From assembly GCA_029262005.1 (NCBI GenBank), contig JAJDAG010000149.1:1-64000 (forward strand): a stretch of DNA of 64,000 nucleotides, in the 5' to 3' direction. The notes beneath the pieces are model-generated. The model saw only the letters and a list, made by a program, of their open reading frames with translations. It did no database searches and was not told the origin of the DNA. The stretch comes from Candidatus Zhuqueibacterota bacterium (GTDB taxonomy: Bacteria; Zhuqueibacterota; Zhuqueibacteria; Oceanimicrobiales; Oceanimicrobiaceae). The number at the start of each line of letters is the position of its first letter. Position 1 is the first letter of the stretch. Below are positions 61,168-64,000 of the stretch, one piece after another. Position numbers and translations under genes: made by a program.

Positions 61168-61800
61168 GTGACTACTGCCCCTTCGTTATCGGTGCTACTC
61201 GTTTCAACTTTTACAATCGCTGTGGTGCATGCCCTGGCACCCGACCATTGGCTGCCTTTTGTCAGCCTGGCAAAGGCCCGCGGTTGGTCAAAAACCAGGC
61301 TGGCCTGGATAACTTTTCTTTGTGGACTCGGCCATGTTGGCTCGTCTATTGCAATCGGTTCTGTGGGCTTGCTTCTAGGCTTCAAGCTCACGAGTCTCAG
61401 TAATATGGAGTCAGGCAGGGCTGAAGTGGCCGGACTCCTCTTGATTGGCTTTGGCCTGGCATACTCTGTCTGGGGGCTGAAACGAATGCGTGATCACCAC
61501 CACCATGTCGATGCAGATCGTGCAACTACTTTTTGGGCATTGTTTGTTGTCTTCCTGCTGGGTCCTTGCGAGCCACTGATTCCATTGATGTTTGTTGGCG
61601 CGGCACAAGGGTGGTCCGCCGTGCTCCTAACCTCAGCGCTTTTTGCGGTTGTAACGCTTTTTATGATGGTCGGTCAGACATTGTTGGGATTTATCGGGCT
61701 CAGTTTTATTCGGTTCAAAAAAGTGGAGCATTTTGGTCATATTGCCGCAGGGCTGATCATCGCGTTGACAGGCGGCATGGTCATGTTCCTCGGCATTTAG
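61168..61800 (+). CDS. NicO/UreH-like membrane protein, putative nickel permease
   Basis: Six hydrophobic segments are seen. The first contains AVVHALAPDHWLPFVSLAKA, with the H-x4-DH pattern that marks NiCoT/NicO/UreH nickel and cobalt transporters. GLGHVGSSIAIG follows, then a cytoplasmic His stretch (RDHHHHVD) near 110 and LGPCEPLIPLMF near 130. Family members import or export Ni2+/Co2+, and some resemble TauE/CcdA-type proteins, so the role is not certain. The position right after hypE fits nickel supply for hydrogenase. The start is GTG with GGAG 6 bases upstream; a TTG four codons earlier is in frame. Confidence 0.75.
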   Translation: MTTAPSLSVLLVSTFTIAVVHALAPDHWLPFVSLAKARGWSKTRLAWITFLCGLGHVGSSIAIGSVGLLLGFKLTSLSNMESGRAEVAGLLLIGFGLAYSVWGLKRMRDHHHHVDADRATTFWALFVVFLLGPCEPLIPLMFVGAAQGWSAVLLTSALFAVVTLFMMVGQTLLGFIGLSFIRFKKVEHFGHIAAGLIIALTGGMVMFLGI

Positions 61801-61821
61801 CTACTTCGATAAATATCTCGT

Positions 61822-61840
61822 TCCGACGGTCTCCGTCGGA
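61822..61840. repeat. REP-like palindrome TCCGACGG-TCT-CCGTCGGA
   Basis: A perfect 8-bp stem with a 3-base loop sits between two convergent genes (NicO-like and the FG-GAP gene). It has no T-run. The sequence and position fit a REP-like extragenic palindrome or a bidirectional terminator. Confidence 0.5.
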
Positions 61841-61914
61841 TGCAGCATAAGGCGCTCCTCGTCGTGTTGTTTTATCACAAGTCCGGGAAAATGCTCGAAC
61901 GCGGCATCCGCCGC

Positions 61915-64000
61915 TTACTTTATCAGTAATAATTTTTTAGAATAGCTCATTCCCTCAATTCGAAGCCTGTAAATATAAAGACCTGAAGGGAAACCGGCTG
62001 CATTCCACTCAACCTCGTGACCTCCAGCATTCATTTTTCTGCTTATCACTGTGTCAACAAGTTGTCCTTTGATATTGTAAATTGTCAGGGATGTAAGAGC
62101 GTCCCGCGCTAGCGCAAAAGTTATCTTGGTGGCAGGATTAAACGGGTTAGGGTAGTTTTGGCTTAGTGAATGCAATTGAGGCAAATTATTTCCCGGCTTC
62201 ACTTCTACATGGACAATGGTCTGGTTTTCGTAGTAATAAAGAAAGCCGGCTTTGTTGCCAATAATTAAATCCAGGTCGGTATCATTGTCGATATCTCCAA
62301 ACACTGGCGCCGCATTTTCTCCAACGTCCAAACCGTCAAACACGGAGTCAGATTTTTGCCAGCGCGGTTGAGTATCGTTGCCAGGATTTTCGTAATAATC
62401 AAGCGTGCCATCCCGGTTACCAAACACCAAGTCCGGATCAGAATCATCATCGAAATCTACAAAGGTTAAATGATGCCGCTGAAGATTTTCAACGCCGCTG
62501 AGTAATTCAGGGGCCTCCTGCCAATCGGGCGCCGCGACTGTACCCGTCATTTGATAAGCTGTAAAAGAGGAGTCTCTTTTTATAACCACTTCCAGGTCAA
62601 TATCCTGATCCAGGTTTACCAGGCAGGGCAAACTGAACTTCAAGTCAGAATTGTCAAAGAAAGCGAGGTAGGCTGAATCTGCTATCCAGGTGGTTTGCGT
62701 GCTGTCAGGGCTCATGTTGAAGAATTCAACTCTGTATTCTCCAACGGTTTGGCCGTAATCTTTGCGAAGATGGGAAACAGCCACCCCTGTTTGGGCAGTC
62801 AAAGGATTGATACTAAAATTTATGAAATAATCCAGCTTATTCCCATAGGGATATTCCGGTACCAGCCATGTGCTAAGTTCATCCCAATCATGACTCAGAC
62901 TGTCCATTGAGCCGAATGTTCTGAGCCGCCCCGAGGTATAGAAAAAACCAAACTGGTGACTATAAATGTTTTCAAAATTTTCGCTGACAATGAGTTGTTG
63001 CGTGGCTTGCCCTTCCTGCGTAAAAAGAAAAGGTGTTGCTTCTGCCTCTACATTCAATCGCCCGACAAATTTTTTGTTTCCAGCAAAAGATGGCTCGTTT
63101 GCGACGGTCGATTGATTTTCCAATATTTCCAAATTGCGATTGGGCGCGCTGAAAATATAATCCTCACGACCGTCTCCGTTCATATCATAAAACCGGCCAT
63201 GCCTTTCGAAGAATATATAAAGTCCGTCTAACGAAACAGGCCAGGTGGTTTCGTAATTATTATCCCAATTCGGAGTTGAATTGTCTCCCCGGTTAATATG
63301 AACAAGAAAATAATATCCGGTGGATGCGTCATTTCCGGATGCCTGATCAACCATCTGCAGAAGATCAAAATCACCGTCATTCTCAAAGTCAGCTATGTTG
63401 TGGAATACGGTCGAGTAGTTCTCGAAATTGACAGAATTAAAAACAGAATCAATATGGTTCCAGGAGTCTAAACTATCCGAATATAAAAACAATTGCGGCG
63501 TTGGTCTCGACCGCGATGGTGAGTTTGTAGAAAAATAGTTGGCAACAATATCCGGTTTGTCATCGCCATTAAAATCAAGAAAGCGCAGGTTGAAAAACAT
63601 TTTGACACTGTCACCGGAAATGACCGCAGGTTGAATTCTGTCATACAAATGTTTGTCATGAGTAACCCAGTCCGGCGATTCGTTTGTCCCGACATTTTTA
63701 TGAAAATAGAGTGAGTCGGAAACAATGTCCCAATCACCGTCACGGTCAACATCTGCAACATCAAAATTAGAGCTGACCACAGGGAAAAACTCATTGCTAT
63801 CCCAGGTCTTTATTGCCGGAAGATTAATGTTCTTTTGCTGCCAGGACAAGCTATTCCCACCCGTATGCTCATAATAATTCAGCTTATTTTTTTCGTGAAT
63901 TATAATGTCGGGGTAAGTATCATGGTTCCAATCGATGATCTTAAACCGGTAGTTGAAAGAGTTAATCTCAACGCCACTCGGATTAAATAGCGCCAGGTTT
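61915..64000 (-). CDS. Large secreted FG-GAP/VCBS repeat protein with type IX-like sorting domain (partial)
   Basis: The reading frame stays open to the right edge of the window, so the N-terminus and signal peptide are missing; the visible part is about 695 residues. It has many FG-GAP/VCBS-type repeats, seen as D-x-D-x-D-G-x-x-D motifs (DVDRDGDWDIV, DFNGDDKPDIV, DFENDGDFDLL, DFDDDSDPDLVFG, DIDNDTDLDLIIG), each probably a calcium-binding propeller blade. The last about 85 residues are a Por-secretion-type domain: LSQNYPNPFNPATKI, LTIYNIKGQLVDTV, GGHEVEWNAAGFPSGLYIYR, KKLLLIK. The product would cross the outer membrane by a type IX system and stay on the surface. Confidence 0.85.
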   Translation of the reverse strand, partial: NLALFNPSGVEINSFNYRFKIIDWNHDTYPDIIIHEKNKLNYYEHTGGNSLSWQQKNINLPAIKTWDSNEFFPVVSSNFDVADVDRDGDWDIVSDSLYFHKNVGTNESPDWVTHDKHLYDRIQPAVISGDSVKMFFNLRFLDFNGDDKPDIVANYFSTNSPSRSRPTPQLFLYSDSLDSWNHIDSVFNSVNFENYSTVFHNIADFENDGDFDLLQMVDQASGNDASTGYYFLVHINRGDNSTPNWDNNYETTWPVSLDGLYIFFERHGRFYDMNGDGREDYIFSAPNRNLEILENQSTVANEPSFAGNKKFVGRLNVEAEATPFLFTQEGQATQQLIVSENFENIYSHQFGFFYTSGRLRTFGSMDSLSHDWDELSTWLVPEYPYGNKLDYFINFSINPLTAQTGVAVSHLRKDYGQTVGEYRVEFFNMSPDSTQTTWIADSAYLAFFDNSDLKFSLPCLVNLDQDIDLEVVIKRDSSFTAYQMTGTVAAPDWQEAPELLSGVENLQRHHLTFVDFDDDSDPDLVFGNRDGTLDYYENPGNDTQPRWQKSDSVFDGLDVGENAAPVFGDIDNDTDLDLIIGNKAGFLYYYENQTIVHVEVKPGNNLPQLHSLSQNYPNPFNPATKITFALARDALTSLTIYNIKGQLVDTVISRKMNAGGHEVEWNAAGFPSGLYIYRLRIEGMSYSKKLLLIK

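Overview
The window reads as a contiguous chromosomal segment of a diderm (outer-membrane) bacterium. It carries bamA, tamB, skp/ompH, lolA, an OmpA-type protein and tonB, and the last gene ends in a type IX secretion-like sorting domain (SQNYPNPFNPATKI followed by a GLYIYRL/KKLLLIK end). T9SS-like C-terminal domains on FG-GAP proteins, a fused alpha/beta 2-oxoacid dehydrogenase E1 and AmmeMemoRadiSam proteins point to the FCB group, most like Calditrichota/KSB1-type lineages. No rRNA, tRNA, CRISPR array or intact insertion sequence was recognised, so this placement is inference.

Layout. 0-7 kb: a small unknown gene, a decayed antitoxin/PIN-toxin relic, an unknown membrane protein, a lipoprotein with a calcium-binding repeat, a MEMO-family protein and a YgfZ-like folate protein, separated by unusually long gaps that carry dispersed palindromic repeats. 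7-24 kb: mostly metabolic single genes and pairs (TonB, DASS anion symporter, PiT phosphate transporter, DAHP synthase, fused E1 with a SLOG/MoCo-carrier-like partner, folA-thyA, M29 aminopeptidase, TPR lipoprotein, mtnA with an in-frame TAG, LytR_C protein, small OMP, OmpA protein). 24-43.5 kb: a long plus-strand envelope and housekeeping run: uppS-tamB-bamA-skp, fabZ-lipoate ligase-OMP, dxr-rseP, aminotransferase-gcvT-thiE-ftsK-lolA. 43.9-51.7 kb: a signalling island of two histidine kinases, a REC-HDOD protein, a REC protein with a degenerate HD-GYP domain, and an NtrC-type sigma-54 activator. 52.4-54.6 kb: a monohaem outer-membrane porin-like protein and a dihaem cytochrome c. 55-61.8 kb: hypABFCD, then hypE and a NicO-like putative nickel permease. 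The right end is a large FG-GAP secreted protein cut off by the window edge.

How the parts fit. The uppS to rseP region supplies undecaprenyl phosphate, outer-membrane protein insertion, periplasmic chaperoning and envelope-stress proteolysis. The hyp genes make the Fe(CN)2CO/Ni centre of a [NiFe] hydrogenase whose structural genes lie outside the window. The two cytochrome genes between the sigma-54 regulator and the hyp operon suggest a regulated respiratory module, but that link is inference. Good sigma-70-like promoters (TTGATC-17-TATGAT, TTGACA-17-TACTAT, TTGACA-17-TATTTT, TTGCAG-17-TATACT, TTGATT-17-TAAAAT) and several intrinsic terminators can be read directly.
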